NCBI RefSeq assembly: GCF_900111245.1 | Contig: NZ_FOGO01000005.1 | Coordinates: 248,001-312,000, forward strand | DNA: 64,000 bases | Direction of reading: 5' to 3' | Source: Streptomyces qinglanensis | GTDB taxonomy: Bacteria; Actinomycetota; Actinomycetes; Streptomycetales; Streptomycetaceae | Part shown: piece after piece, positions 8,534 to 17,195 of the stretch | Layout of the letters: every line of letters starts with the position of its first letter | Position numbering within the stretch: position 1 is the first letter of the stretch | Program-made: the position numbers and the translations under genes | The notes under the pieces: generated by a model | What the model was told of the DNA's origin: nothing | The model's input: the letters and a program-made list of their open reading frames with translations, nothing else | Database searches by the model: none

Positions 8534-9787
8534 GTGGAGTACGAGACGGATGTCGCCATCGTCGGTGCGGGCGCCGCGGGGCTGTCGCTGGCCTGGCGGC
8601 TGGCGGCCCGCCCGGCAGCGGGCGGCGGCCCCCGCGTCGTCCTCCTGGACGCGCCTCCCGGTCCCGTCCGGCCCCCCGAACGCACCTGGTGCTACTGGGA
8701 GGGGCCGGTGGGCGAGTACGACGGTGCGCTGGCGGCCCGCTGGGACCGGCTGCGGGTGCACGGCCCGGACGGTGAGGTGGTGGCGGGCAGCACCGCGCCG
8801 CTCTGCTACAAGATGCTGCGCTCCGGCTCCTTCGAGGAGTTCGTACGCGGCCGACTGGACTCCGCAGCCGGGGTGCGCCGGGCGGAGGCGCTGGTGCACG
8901 ACGTGGTGGACGTACCGGGCGGCGCCGAGGTGCGCGGAGTCGCGGCGGACGGCGGAGCGCTCACCGTCCGGGCGCGCTGGGCCTTCGACTCCCGGCCCCC
9001 GCAGCGGCTGCCGCCCGCCCGGACGACGCTGCTGCAGCACTTCCGCGGCTGGCTGGTGCGCACCCGGCGGCCCGTCTTCGACCCGGTGGCGGCCGAACTG
9101 ATGGACTTCCGCACTCCGCAGCCGACCCGCGGCCTCTCCTTCGGCTATGTGCTGCCCCTCGACCCGCACCGGGCGCTGGTGGAGTACACCGAGTTCTCCC
9201 CCGCCGTGCTGGACGACGCCGGGTACGAACGGGCGCTGCGCGGCTACACCGACCGGGTGCTCGGGCTGGGGGACTTCGAGGTGACCGGCGCCGAGCAGGG
9301 CGTCATCCCCATGACCGACGGACGGTTCGCGCGGCGGGCGGGCGCCTCGGTGTTCCGTGTCGGGACCGCGGGCGGCGCGACCCGGCCCGCGACCGGCTAC
9401 ACCTTCGCGGCGATCCAGCGCCAGACCCGGCGGATCGCCGCAGCACTGCGCGCGGGCCGCACCCCGCTGCCGCCGCGCGCCTACCCGCGCCGCGCCCTGG
9501 CGATGGACGCGGTGCTGCTGCGGGCGCTGGAGCGCGGCAGGGTGGACGGCGCCGCCTTCTTCACCGGGCTGTTCCGGCAGCTTCCCCCCGGCAGTCTGCT
9601 CCGCTTCCTGGACGGGGCGAGCGGCCCCGTCCAGGCGCTCGCCGTCGGACTCCGCACGCCGGTGGGGCCGATGCTGCGTACCGCGGCGGAGTTGCCCCGG
9701 CTGTCCCGTACCGCCCCTCCGGCGCCCGGCTTCCCGCCGGTTGCCCCCGTTCCGCCGCGAAAGCCGCCCCTGCGAGGTACCCCATGA
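8534..9787 (+). CDS. crtY: Lycopene beta-cyclase
   Basis: A 417-aa CrtY-family enzyme that converts lycopene to beta-carotene. The N-terminus has the Rossmann motif VAIVGAGAAGLSLAWRL (dinucleotide binding), followed by family segments PPERTWCYW (about 50-58), FRGWLVRT and GYVLPLDPHRALVEYTEFS near the middle, GVIPMTDG, and RVGTAGGATRPATGYTFAAIQ at about 276-296. The start is the GTG at 8534; the ribosome-binding site is not strong. Its stop overlaps the next start as ATGA (9784-9787), so the plus-strand crt genes form one coupled operon. With CrtU it should lead to isorenieratene-type aromatic carotenoids. Confidence 0.92.
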   Translation: MEYETDVAIVGAGAAGLSLAWRLAARPAAGGGPRVVLLDAPPGPVRPPERTWCYWEGPVGEYDGALAARWDRLRVHGPDGEVVAGSTAPLCYKMLRSGSFEEFVRGRLDSAAGVRRAEALVHDVVDVPGGAEVRGVAADGGALTVRARWAFDSRPPQRLPPARTTLLQHFRGWLVRTRRPVFDPVAAELMDFRTPQPTRGLSFGYVLPLDPHRALVEYTEFSPAVLDDAGYERALRGYTDRVLGLGDFEVTGAEQGVIPMTDGRFARRAGASVFRVGTAGGATRPATGYTFAAIQRQTRRIAAALRAGRTPLPPRAYPRRALAMDAVLLRALERGRVDGAAFFTGLFRQLPPGSLLRFLDGASGPVQALAVGLRTPVGPMLRTAAELPRLSRTAPPAPGFPPVAPVPPRKPPLRGTP

Positions 9788-9978
9788 CGCTGCTGCGCAC
9801 CACCGCGCTGCCCACCGCGTGCGACACGGGGGGACGGTCCGGCCGTCCGACGGCGGGTCAGAGACCGACCGGCACCCGGCTGCTGCCGGTGCCGGGCCGG
9901 GCGACCGGTGCGGTGCGCGCCTCCCTCGCCTGCACCGGACCTGTTGCGGCCGCGCCCCGCCATGGGGCCGCACGGTGA
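9784..9978 (+). CDS. 64-aa ORF coupled between crtY and crtU
   Basis: This small ORF starts at an ATG overlapping the crtY stop (ATGA) and ends in a TGA overlapping the crtU GTG start (GTGA), so translation could pass through it from crtY to crtU. The peptide begins MTLLRTTALPTACDTGGRSG and is otherwise Arg/Ala/Gly/Pro-rich with no motif. In many Streptomyces carotenoid clusters a SAM-dependent methyltransferase gene (crtT) sits at this junction. The peptide may be a deletion remnant of crtT, or merely a translated spacer. Product function unknown; the coupling is what the sequence shows. Confidence 0.5.
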   Translation: MTLLRTTALPTACDTGGRSGRPTAGQRPTGTRLLPVPGRATGAVRASLACTGPVAAAPRHGAAR

Positions 9979-11540
9979 GCGCGGTGGCACAGCAGGGGCG
10001 CGACCGCAGGGCCCGGGTGCTGCCGGCCGCGCCGGGCCGGCCCGCGTTCGACCGGGCCGGGCCGGGCGGCACCGCCGCTCCGCGGGTCGCGGTGGTCGGC
10101 GGCGGAATCGCCGGACTCGCCGCCGCGACCGGACTGGCCGAACGGGGCGTGCGGGTCACGGTGTACGAACGCGAGCCGCAGCTCGGCGGACGGCTGGCCG
10201 GCTGGCCGGTGCGGCTGCGGGACGGTTCCCCGGCGACGATGAGCCGCGGCTTCCACGCCTTCTTCCGTCAGTACTACAACCTGCGCGGGCTGCTGCGGCG
10301 TATCGACCCGCTGCTCACCGGGCTGCGCGGGCTGCCCGACTACCCGCTCCAGCACAGCGGCGGCGCGCGCGACAGCTTCGCACACGTGCCCCGCACCCCT
10401 CCGTTCAGCGCCCTGGGGTTCGCCGCACTCAGCCCCACCTTCGGGCTGCGGGACCTGGCGGGCATGGCGCCGCGGGCCGCGCTGCCGCTGCTGGACGTGC
10501 GGGTCCCGGAGGTGTACGAGCGGTGGGACGGCACCGCGGCGCAGGAGCTGCTGACCGCGATCCGGTTCCCCGAGGCGGCGCGCGACCTGGCCTTCGAGGT
10601 GTTCTCGCGGAGCTTCTTCGCCGACCCCGGCGCACTGTCGGCCGCCGAGATGGCGCTGATGTTCCACATCTACTTCCTCGGTTCGAGCGAAGGGCTGCTC
10701 TTCGACGTCCCCGCCGAGCCGTATCCGCGGGCGCTGTGGGAGCCGCTGGGCGACTACCTGGAGAAGCTCGGTGTCCGGCTGCGCACCGGGGAGCCCGTGC
10801 TCGGGATCCGGCCGGAGGGCGGGGCGCGGATCGTGTCCACGGCCGCCGGCGAAGAGCACTGCGCGGCAGTCGTACTGGCGCTGGACACCGCCGGCCTGCG
10901 CACCGTGGTCGGCGCCTCCCCGCAACTGGCCGACACGGCATGGCGGGAGCGGGTGGCCCGGCTGCGCACCGCTCCGCCGTTCCTGGTCTCCCGGCTGTGG
11001 CTGGACCGCCCGGTGGCCCGGCGGCGGCCCGGGTTCCTGGGGACGAGCGGCTACGGGCCGCTGGACAACGTGAGCGTGCTGGAGCGCTGGGAGACGGAGG
11101 CGGCGCGCTGGGCGGCCCGCTCCGGTGGCTCGGTCGTCGAACTGCACGCCTATGCCGTGGACCCCGCGGCGGCGCGGCAGCCGCGGACGCGGGAGCAGGT
11201 GCAGGAGCGGCTGCGCGGCGAACTGGCCCGGGTCTACCCGGAGACGGCCGCGGCCCGGGTCCTGGACGCCTGTCACGAATGGCGCGCCGACTGCCCGCTC
11301 TTCCCGGTCGGCGGCTACCGCGACCGGCCGGCGGTGCGCACGCCCGACCCCCGCCTGATGGTGGCCGGGGACCTGGTCCGCACCGGGCTGCCGGTCGCCC
11401 TCATGGAGCGTGCGGCCACCAGCGGGCTCCTCGCCGCGAACGTCCTGCTGGCCCGCTGGGGGGTGCGGGGGCACCCGCTGCGGACGGTGCCGGACCGGGG
11501 CAGGTCGGCGCTGCTGCGGTCGTTGGCCCGGCTGGGCTGA
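9975..11540 (+). CDS. crtU: Carotenoid desaturase/methyltransferase (beta-carotene aromatase)
   Basis: A 521-aa FAD-dependent enzyme of the CrtU type, which turns the beta-ionone rings of beta-carotene into the aromatic rings of isorenieratene. The FAD motif VAVVGGGIAGLAAATGLAERG lies at about residues 36-56 and the PQLGGRLAGW segment follows. SRGFHAFFRQYYNLRGLLRRIDPL is a CrtU signature stretch, and the C-terminus has RLMVAGDLVRTGLPVALMERAATSG, closing the FAD site. The start is the GTG at 9975, coupled to the small ORF before it. Its 3' end faces the Rieske gene with only 11 bases between the stops. Confidence 0.9.
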   Translation: MSAVAQQGRDRRARVLPAAPGRPAFDRAGPGGTAAPRVAVVGGGIAGLAAATGLAERGVRVTVYEREPQLGGRLAGWPVRLRDGSPATMSRGFHAFFRQYYNLRGLLRRIDPLLTGLRGLPDYPLQHSGGARDSFAHVPRTPPFSALGFAALSPTFGLRDLAGMAPRAALPLLDVRVPEVYERWDGTAAQELLTAIRFPEAARDLAFEVFSRSFFADPGALSAAEMALMFHIYFLGSSEGLLFDVPAEPYPRALWEPLGDYLEKLGVRLRTGEPVLGIRPEGGARIVSTAAGEEHCAAVVLALDTAGLRTVVGASPQLADTAWRERVARLRTAPPFLVSRLWLDRPVARRRPGFLGTSGYGPLDNVSVLERWETEAARWAARSGGSVVELHAYAVDPAAARQPRTREQVQERLRGELARVYPETAAARVLDACHEWRADCPLFPVGGYRDRPAVRTPDPRLMVAGDLVRTGLPVALMERAATSGLLAANVLLARWGVRGHPLRTVPDRGRSALLRSLARLG

Positions 11541-11551
11541 GGCGGGAACCG

Positions 11552-12583
11552 TCAGCCGGGGAAGTGCCGGGTGCTGCGCAGTTGCCAGCGGCGCTCGGCG
11601 TAGGCGAGGTCGTCCCGCCACAGCCGGTCGGCACCGGCCCGCAGCAGCGCCCGGACCAGCGGTGCCCCGGCGCGCGCGAGGGCGAATCCGGGCCGCGGCG
11701 AGTGCGCCACGATCGCCTCGGTCACCAGAGTGCGGGGCTCGCCCGCGGTGTCGGCGGCCAGCGGGGTGGCGTGGGTCTCCACCACGGAGCCGCGCCCCTC
11801 CCCCTCGGTGAGGTGCATGACGACGGTGCGCGGTTCGGGTGCGGTGAAGACGGCGCGTACCGGCACCACGACGCGGCCGGCGACCTTGAAGGAGACGTCG
11901 ACCACGAAGCCGTCCGCCGCCCCGCTGTGCGCCGCGGTCTCGTCCGCGACCGCTTCCGGGGCGCTCACCACCGTCAGGTCCACGAAGGAGTAGGGGTGGT
12001 ACCAGGCGCCGTGCCACGGGTCGAGGCGGTTGGCGACGACGTCGTCGGGGGCGCAGCGTCCGACGGCGGTGAAGACGGCGTCCACCGAGCGGGCGGGGCG
12101 CGGCCGGGTCGGCACGACGGGCCGCTCGGTGGGCTCCTCGCCGCCGACCTCGTCGAGCCGGACCCATGCCAGCACCCCGTCGTCGTACGCCGGGTAGGGC
12201 GTCCAGCCCGCCGTCGGCCCGCCGTCGAAGGCCATCCCGTGCCAGTGGCAGACCAGCCGTCCGCACCGCACCCGGCTGTCCTTGAGCGGCGCGCCAAGAT
12301 GCGGGCAGGCGCCCGCGCCCGCGCGGATCCGCCCCTGCGCGTCGTACCAGGCCACCACCTCGACTCCGGCGACGGTGCGGCCCAGCGGGCGTCCCCGGGT
12401 CAGGTCCCGGGCCGCGCCGAGCACGTACCAGTTGCCGGAGGGCCGCTTCTGGGCGCGCCGCAGCGCGTCCTCGATGAGACCGGGACGCGCTGCGCGCCAG
12501 GTGGGTCGCTGCCGCTCCCAGGGGACGGCGCGGCGGCGCAGGGCGAGGGGGAGGCGGCCGCGTGGGGACGCACCCTCGGTCAT
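11552..12583 (-). CDS. Rieske (2Fe-2S) protein of the carotenoid cluster, DUF5914 type
   Basis: The 343-aa protein has a Rieske 2Fe-2S centre: CPHLGAP and, 17 residues on from the first Cys, CHWHG (C-x-H ... C-x2-H), at about residues 92-115. An [16 protein letters not shown] segment follows in the middle, reminiscent of the non-haem iron region of Rieske oxygenases, with a Rieske-oxygenase-like C-terminal half. A protein of this DUF5914 type is a regular member of Streptomyces crt clusters, immediately downstream of crtB, but its reaction is not known to me. Start and crtB stop overlap as ATGA (12580-12583). An oxygenation of the carotenoid end product is plausible but inferred. Confidence 0.82.
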   Translation of the reverse strand: MTEGASPRGRLPLALRRRAVPWERQRPTWRAARPGLIEDALRRAQKRPSGNWYVLGAARDLTRGRPLGRTVAGVEVVAWYDAQGRIRAGAGACPHLGAPLKDSRVRCGRLVCHWHGMAFDGGPTAGWTPYPAYDDGVLAWVRLDEVGGEEPTERPVVPTRPRPARSVDAVFTAVGRCAPDDVVANRLDPWHGAWYHPYSFVDLTVVSAPEAVADETAAHSGAADGFVVDVSFKVAGRVVVPVRAVFTAPEPRTVVMHLTEGEGRGSVVETHATPLAADTAGEPRTLVTEAIVAHSPRPGFALARAGAPLVRALLRAGADRLWRDDLAYAERRWQLRSTRHFPG

Positions 12584-13539
12584 GACAACTCCCTCTGTCG
12601 GGGCCGGGACGTACGCAGGCGGGCGGCGGAGCTCCGGGCCAGCCCGTCGAGTGCCAGGGCCGCCCGGTGGCGGCGCGGGACGACGGCGCGGCGGTGCAGC
12701 ACGTCGAATCCGCTGTCGACGACGGCCTCCAGGATGGCGCTGTAGAGCACGAAGGCGGTGCGGATGCAGGGCCGGGCGCGGGGATCGAGCATGGCGAGTC
12801 CGGGCCGGGCCTCGCGGTAGACCTGGCGGGTGAGGTCGAGGGCCGCGCGCAGCGCCGCTGTGATGCGGGGGTCGCGCTGCCCGGTGGCTCGGCTCCAGCG
12901 CAGCAGTTCGCGGTCGACGCCGTGTGCCGCCAGCAGGTCCTCCGGCAGGTAGACGCGGCCGCGGTCGAGGTCCTCGCCGACGTCGCGCACGAAGTTGGTC
13001 AACTGGAAGGCGACGCCCAGCGCCGCCGCGTGCGGCGCCGCCTCCGCCGGGGGGACGACGGTGCCGAGCACCGGGAGCATCTGCAGCCCGATGACGGCGG
13101 CGGAGCCGTGCATGTAGCGGCGCAGGTCGGCGTAGGTCGGATAGCCCGTGACCACCAGGTCGCTGCGCATGGAGGCCATGAAGTCGGTGAAGTGGCCGGG
13201 GCTGATGCGGTAGGTGGCGGCGGTGTGGGCGAGGGCGCGGACGACCGGCTGGCTGCTCTCACCCGTGCGCAGCGCACCGAGCAGCCGGGTCTCCAGTGCG
13301 TCGAGCACCGCGGCGCGTTCGGCGGGGGTGGCGTCGCTGCCCTGGTCGTCCACGATGTCGTCGGCCCAGCGGGCGAAGCCGTAGAGCGCGTGCACCGCGG
13401 GGCGCCGCTCCGGGGGCAGCAGCCGGGTGGCGAGGAAGTAGGTCTTGCCGTGCCGGGCGTTGAGCCGGCGGGAGAGCCGGTATGCCTCCCGGAGGCCGGG
13501 GTCGCGGATGGCCGCGGCGTCGAGTTCACGTTCCGTCAT
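12580..13539 (-). CDS. crtB: Phytoene synthase
   Basis: A 319-aa trans-isoprenyl diphosphate synthase (squalene/phytoene family) that condenses two geranylgeranyl diphosphates to phytoene. Both aspartate-rich motifs are present: RWADDIVDD near residues 54-62 and [18 protein letters not shown] near 172-189. [22 protein letters not shown] is the usual substrate-binding stretch between them. Length is normal for the family. Start overlaps the crtI stop as ATGA (13536-13539) and its stop overlaps the Rieske start, so the minus-strand crt operon is fully coupled. Confidence 0.94.
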   Translation of the reverse strand: MTERELDAAAIRDPGLREAYRLSRRLNARHGKTYFLATRLLPPERRPAVHALYGFARWADDIVDDQGSDATPAERAAVLDALETRLLGALRTGESSQPVVRALAHTAATYRISPGHFTDFMASMRSDLVVTGYPTYADLRRYMHGSAAVIGLQMLPVLGTVVPPAEAAPHAAALGVAFQLTNFVRDVGEDLDRGRVYLPEDLLAAHGVDRELLRWSRATGQRDPRITAALRAALDLTRQVYREARPGLAMLDPRARPCIRTAFVLYSAILEAVVDSGFDVLHRRAVVPRRHRAALALDGLARSSAARLRTSRPRQRELS

Positions 13540-15095
13540 GTGCGGGTGTCCTTCGCAGGGGTCCGGCGCGGGAGAGCGGGAGCCGGGCGGGGGTTGCGTG
13601 CCGGGCGCGGCACCGGTCCGGTGAGGCGGGCGGCGGCCAGCTTTCCGGACAGCAGCACGGTCGGTACGCCGACGCCCGGGGTGGTGCCGCAGCCGGCCAG
13701 CACGGCGTTCCGGGTGCCGCGCACGAGGTTGCGGGGCCGGAAGGGGCCGGTCTGGGCCGCGGTGTGGGCGGCCGAGAAGGGTGTACCGGCGGCGAGCCCC
13801 TGCGCACTCCAGTCGGCGGGCGTGACCAGCACCTCTTCCTCCACTGCGGCGGCGATGCCGGTCAGGCCGCGCCGTTCCAGGTGGTCCAGCAGCGTGTCGC
13901 GGTACCGGGGCGCCAGGTCGCGCCACCGGCGGGCGTCGGGGCCGATGTCGGTGTTGGGGCAGGGCGCCAGCACGTAGTGCACATGCCGGCCGGGCGGTGC
14001 CAGCTCCGGGTCCGTGGCGGTCGGCCGCGTGACGAGCAGCGAGGGGTCGGTCATCAGGACGCCGTCCCGGGTGAGTTCGCGGAAGGTGCGCCGCCACGCG
14101 CTGCCGAACGAGAGCGTGTGGTGCCCCAGCCCGGACCAGGTGCGGTCGGTGCCCACGTGCAGGACGACCGCGGACGGCGCGTGCCGCAGCCGCAGTGGAC
14201 GGCGCGGCCGGTGGCCGAGCAGCGCGTAGGACAGCGGCAGGTCGGGCGTGAGGACGACGGCGTCGCAGGGGATGCGCTCGGTCGCGGTGACGACGGCGGT
14301 GACGCGTTCGCCCGCGCGCTCCAGCCGGGTGACCGGCTGCCCGTAGCGCAGTTCGGCCCCCGCGTCGCGGGCCGCGGCCGCCATGGCGCCGGGCAGCGCG
14401 TGCATACCGCCGCGGGGGAACCAGACCCCCGCCACCGTGTCCATGTAGGCGATCACGGCGTACGCGGCCAGTGCGCGCTCGGGCGGCACGCCCGCGTACA
14501 GGGACTGGAAGGAGAAGACCCGGCGCAGCCGTTCGTCCGGCAGGTACCGCGCGATCCGCGCGTCCAGCCTGCCGAACCCGCCCAGCGCGGCGAGCCGGGC
14601 GAGGTCGGGGTGCAGGAGCTGGCGGGGCGAGTCGAAGTTGACGTCGATGAACCGCCGCATCTGCAGCCGGTAGAGCTCTCCCAGCCAGGCACGCAGCCGC
14701 CGGTAGCCGCGGGCGGCCCCGGCTCCGGCGAAGCGCTCCACCTCGGCCTCCATCGCCTCGGCGTCGCTGTGCACGTCCAGGTGGCTGCCGTCGGCGAACC
14801 GCGCCCGGTAGGCGGGGTGCAGCGGCACCAGCTCCAGCCGGTCGCGGAGCGAGTCGCCCACCGCGGCGAACGCCTCCTCGACCAGGTCGGGCATGGTCAG
14901 CACGGTGGGCCCGGTGTCGAACCGGTAGCCGGACCGCTCCACCCGGCCGGCGCGACCGCCCGGCTGGAGGCCGCTCTCCACCACGGTCACCCGGCGCCCC
15001 GCACCGAGCAGATGGAGCGCCGCGGACAGCCCGGCCAGCCCGGCGCCGACCACGACCACGTGGTCGGCGTGCCCTCGTGCGGCCGCGATCGTCAC
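13536..15095 (-). CDS. crtI: Phytoene desaturase
   Basis: A 519-aa CrtI-type FAD-dependent desaturase, converting phytoene to lycopene. The FAD motif [21 protein letters not shown] begins at about residue 13, followed by [23 protein letters not shown]. The C-terminus carries the conserved end [26 protein letters not shown]. Length is typical. I chose the GTG at 15095 because it overlaps the stop of a 26-codon upstream ORF that has a good ribosome-binding site, and because longer in-frame versions add an atypical Pro/Arg-rich extension. In most related clusters crtE (GGPP synthase) lies directly upstream; it is absent here. Confidence 0.92.
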   Translation of the reverse strand: MTIAAARGHADHVVVVGAGLAGLSAALHLLGAGRRVTVVESGLQPGGRAGRVERSGYRFDTGPTVLTMPDLVEEAFAAVGDSLRDRLELVPLHPAYRARFADGSHLDVHSDAEAMEAEVERFAGAGAARGYRRLRAWLGELYRLQMRRFIDVNFDSPRQLLHPDLARLAALGGFGRLDARIARYLPDERLRRVFSFQSLYAGVPPERALAAYAVIAYMDTVAGVWFPRGGMHALPGAMAAAARDAGAELRYGQPVTRLERAGERVTAVVTATERIPCDAVVLTPDLPLSYALLGHRPRRPLRLRHAPSAVVLHVGTDRTWSGLGHHTLSFGSAWRRTFRELTRDGVLMTDPSLLVTRPTATDPELAPPGRHVHYVLAPCPNTDIGPDARRWRDLAPRYRDTLLDHLERRGLTGIAAAVEEEVLVTPADWSAQGLAAGTPFSAAHTAAQTGPFRPRNLVRGTRNAVLAGCGTTPGVGVPTVLLSGKLAAARLTGPVPRPARNPRPAPALPRRTPAKDTRT

Positions 15096-15172
15096 AGGAC
15101 GCCCGGGAAGCGGAGGGCGGCCGCGGGCAGCGGTGCGGCACCGGGGTGCGCGAGGGGGTGAGGCCGGGTCAC
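15092..15172 (-). CDS. 26-codon ORF coupled to crtI
   Basis: A GTG at 15172-15170 follows GGGAGG with five to six bases of spacing. It opens an ORF of 26 residues ([20 protein letters not shown] then RFPGVL) that stops in a GTGA overlap with crtI. Since crtI has no ribosome-binding site of its own, ribosomes probably reach it through this ORF. It could be a leader, or what is left of crtE at its usual place. The peptide itself has no recognisable motif. Confidence 0.5.
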   Translation of the reverse strand: MTRPHPLAHPGAAPLPAAALRFPGVL

Positions 15173-15621
15173 GGGGTCCTCCCTGGCTGTTCGTCGGCGG
15201 GCCCGGAAGCCGGCCGGGCGCCCGGCGGAACGCGGGACCGCGCCACCGCGGTGCCACGGGTGCGCGACCGGTGCCGTCAGCTCAGTCGAGCACGGCACCC
15301 GCACGGCGCCCGTGCGACCGCGCCGCGCTCCGCTCCGCCGCGGTGCGGGATCACCCGGGCAGCGGCGGCCGGAGCGGGCGGCGCGCGGAACGGTCGCGGG
15401 GCGGAGGGCGAGGGCGGCCCCGGGGGCGGCGGTGCGGCGGTGCCGCCTCGGGTCTCGTTCGGTGGCGCCGCACCTGCCGGCCCCGGAGGCGGCGCGGCGC
15501 GGGCCGCCGGGGGTCGCCGGGAGGGCACGGCAGGGCGGGGCGCCGCTGTCCGCCGCGCGGTGAGGCAGGCCGCGAGAGGTCAGGCCACGCGGGGTGGCGG
15601 TCGCCGCGCCCGGGACGCGCG
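15173..15621. other. 449-bp GC-rich region without a recognisable gene
   Basis: This should hold the promoter of the minus-strand crt operon and the 3' flank of the phospholipase A2 gene. I saw no convincing coding frame, no clear -10 box and only short GC-rich self-complementary stretches. A crtE gene (about 1 kb) would not fit here. Confidence 0.6.
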
Positions 15622-16221
15622 CTAGAAGAAGGCTTTGTCGCCGCCGATCCGCACCCCGGCGTAGTAGGTGTCGGCCGCGCGCCGGCAGTTGCGCCGGCGT
15701 CCCGCGGTCGAGTACCGGTCGTCGCAGATGCGCCGCATCTCGGTGCGGAACCGGCTGTCGATCCAGTTCTTCGTGGCGCGGGTGGGGTCCAGCTTCAGTG
15801 CGTGGTTGCCGCCGTAGTTGCGGTACCCGAAGTCGTGCTGGACGCAGGCGGGGCGGAAGACCTCGCTGTAGGGGAGCAAGCCGGTCGGCACGGAGCAGCC
15901 GTCGGTGGTCCAGTCGAACGGCGGTGTGTGGCGAGCCACCGCGAACTGCCGGTAGGTCAGCTCCATCAGCCGGTCGGCCTCGGCCCGTACTGCGGGGTCG
16001 GCCGGGGGCGTCCGGGTCGCCGGGCCGGTCGGACGGACCGCGTGCAGGGGTGCGGGGAGGACGGCCGCCGGTGCCCCGCTCGGCGACCGGACCGCCGAAC
16101 TGCCGGTGGCGGACCGTGCGGGAGCGGCGGCCGCGGCGGTACCCGGCGCGACGAGGGCGCCCAGCAGCACGGACACCGTGAGCACTCCGGTCGGGACGGC
16201 GGACAGCATCCTTGCGCGCAT
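15622..16221 (-). CDS. Secreted prokaryotic phospholipase A2
   Basis: A 199-aa exported enzyme of the Streptomyces phospholipase A2 family (PF09056). A signal peptide (MRARMLSAVPTGVLTVSVLL, ending near TAAAAAP) is followed by a variable linker and the catalytic domain. The calcium and active-site region reads TDGCSVPTG then CVQHDFGYRNYGG, the last containing the His-Asp pair used for catalysis. Further conserved cysteines occur near the C-terminus (RRICDDRY, RNCRRAADTYY), consistent with the two disulphides of the family. The ATG at 16221 follows GGGAG with a normal gap. It hydrolyses the sn-2 ester of phospholipids outside the cell. Confidence 0.92.
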   Translation of the reverse strand: MRARMLSAVPTGVLTVSVLLGALVAPGTAAAAAPARSATGSSAVRSPSGAPAAVLPAPLHAVRPTGPATRTPPADPAVRAEADRLMELTYRQFAVARHTPPFDWTTDGCSVPTGLLPYSEVFRPACVQHDFGYRNYGGNHALKLDPTRATKNWIDSRFRTEMRRICDDRYSTAGRRRNCRRAADTYYAGVRIGGDKAFF

Positions 16222-16368
16222 CGTGACTCCCGGTCTCGGCTCTCGGCGCTCCGTCCTGGAAACGAGCGGGCCGGGGACCGGTGCGCCTGCCTCCCTCCCG
16301 CGAGTGACGGCGGGCCGCCGTTCGCCTGCGGGCCGGGCCGTCCGGCGCGGTCCTTCGGCGGAGGCGGC

Positions 16369-16424
16369 GGGCTGCGGGCAGCGGGCAGCGGGCAGCGGGC
16401 AGCGGGCAGCGGGCAGCGGGCAGC
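16369..16424. repeat. Heptanucleotide tandem repeat (GGGCAGC)
   Basis: Seven perfect GGGCAGC units run from 16376 to 16424, preceded by one variant GGGCTGC at 16369-16375. It lies about 150 bases upstream of the phospholipase A2 start codon. A seven-base period is outside any gene here, so copy-number change would only affect spacing of upstream elements. Confidence 0.9.
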
Positions 16425-16517
16425 GGCGTACGACGACCTCGGGCCGCAGTCCCCTGCCCCGGCGGATGCTCCGCGGGCCTCGCCTGACGGCGGACCAGAA
16501 GCAGCGTCCCGGCACGG

Positions 16518-16553
16518 CCGGACCGCCCGACCCCGCGGGGTCGGGCGGTCCGG
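16518..16553 (-). terminator. Likely terminator: 36-bp perfect palindrome
   Basis: A fully self-complementary 36-bp sequence centred between 16535 and 16536 (CCGGACCGCCCGACCCCG and its complement) begins 14 bases after the stop of the 80-aa exported protein gene. It would form a very stable hairpin. There is no T-tract, which is common for terminators in high-GC actinobacteria. Confidence 0.75.
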
Positions 16554-16566
16554 TGCGGGGCAGGCG

Positions 16567-16809
16567 TCAGAGGATGCCGAGCAGTCCGAGCCCCAGGAGG
16601 CCCTCGCGGTCGCCGAGCTTCACCAGCCGGGGGCCTTCCTGACCGCGGCGGGCGTCGTGGCGCTCGGCGTGCGAAGCCGGGGCGGCCGCGGTGGTTCCGC
16701 GGTCGGCGGCCGGTGCCGCCTGGGCGACCCCGCACAGCGGGACCAAGGCGGTCACCGTGAGCGCTGCGAGGGTGGTCGCGGTGCGGGGCAGGCGGGGAAA
16801 GCGGTGCAT
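16567..16809 (-). CDS. 80-aa exported protein of unknown function
   Basis: A short protein with a clear Sec signal peptide (basic MHRFPRLPR, hydrophobic TLAALTVTALVPLCGVAQAA, cleavage near residue 32). A charged middle rich in Ala, His and Arg follows, and the last 12 residues are strikingly hydrophobic and regular, EGLLGLGLLGIL. The ATG at 16809 follows AAGGAG with five bases of spacing, so it is very likely translated. A strong palindrome after the stop probably ends the transcript, making it a single-gene unit. I do not recognise the family. The mature peptide is about 48 residues; its Gly/Leu tail could insert into or associate with membranes. Confidence 0.72.
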   Translation of the reverse strand: MHRFPRLPRTATTLAALTVTALVPLCGVAQAAPAADRGTTAAAPASHAERHDARRGQEGPRLVKLGDREGLLGLGLLGIL

Positions 16810-17195
16810 GGGGACTCCTTCTGTTCGGCCGAGCCGTGTCCGGCGCTTCGGGGCGCAGGCGGTCTTCGGGGGGACGGTCTTCGCTCTCCTGCTCCCGGCC
16901 GGAGGTTCCCCGGGTCCGCATGTCCGGCGGATCACCGCCGCGGCGCGTGCGCGGACCGGGGCACCACCCGGCCGGGAGCCGGGAGCACTTCGGCGGCCGA
17001 GACCAGGGCGCCGGGTCGGGCTCGGGGGACGGCCTGGCAGCGGTCGCTGACTCCCACGCTGCACCGGACGGCCGCACCGTGCGCGCGGTGTTGAGCCGGA
17101 CAGGGCACGAGGGGACCTTCCCGGACCACGCACCCGCCGGCGGCCGCACCGGATCCCGGTCGGCCCCCGGAGCGGGGGCACGCGCCCGCGCCGGT
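16810..17195. other. 386-bp region without a recognisable gene
   Basis: It lies between the 80-aa protein gene and the 3' end of the ligase gene, both on the minus strand. It should hold the promoter of the former and terminator of the latter. GC-rich inverted repeats such as CACCCGGCCGGGAG are present, but no convincing ORF. Confidence 0.5.
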
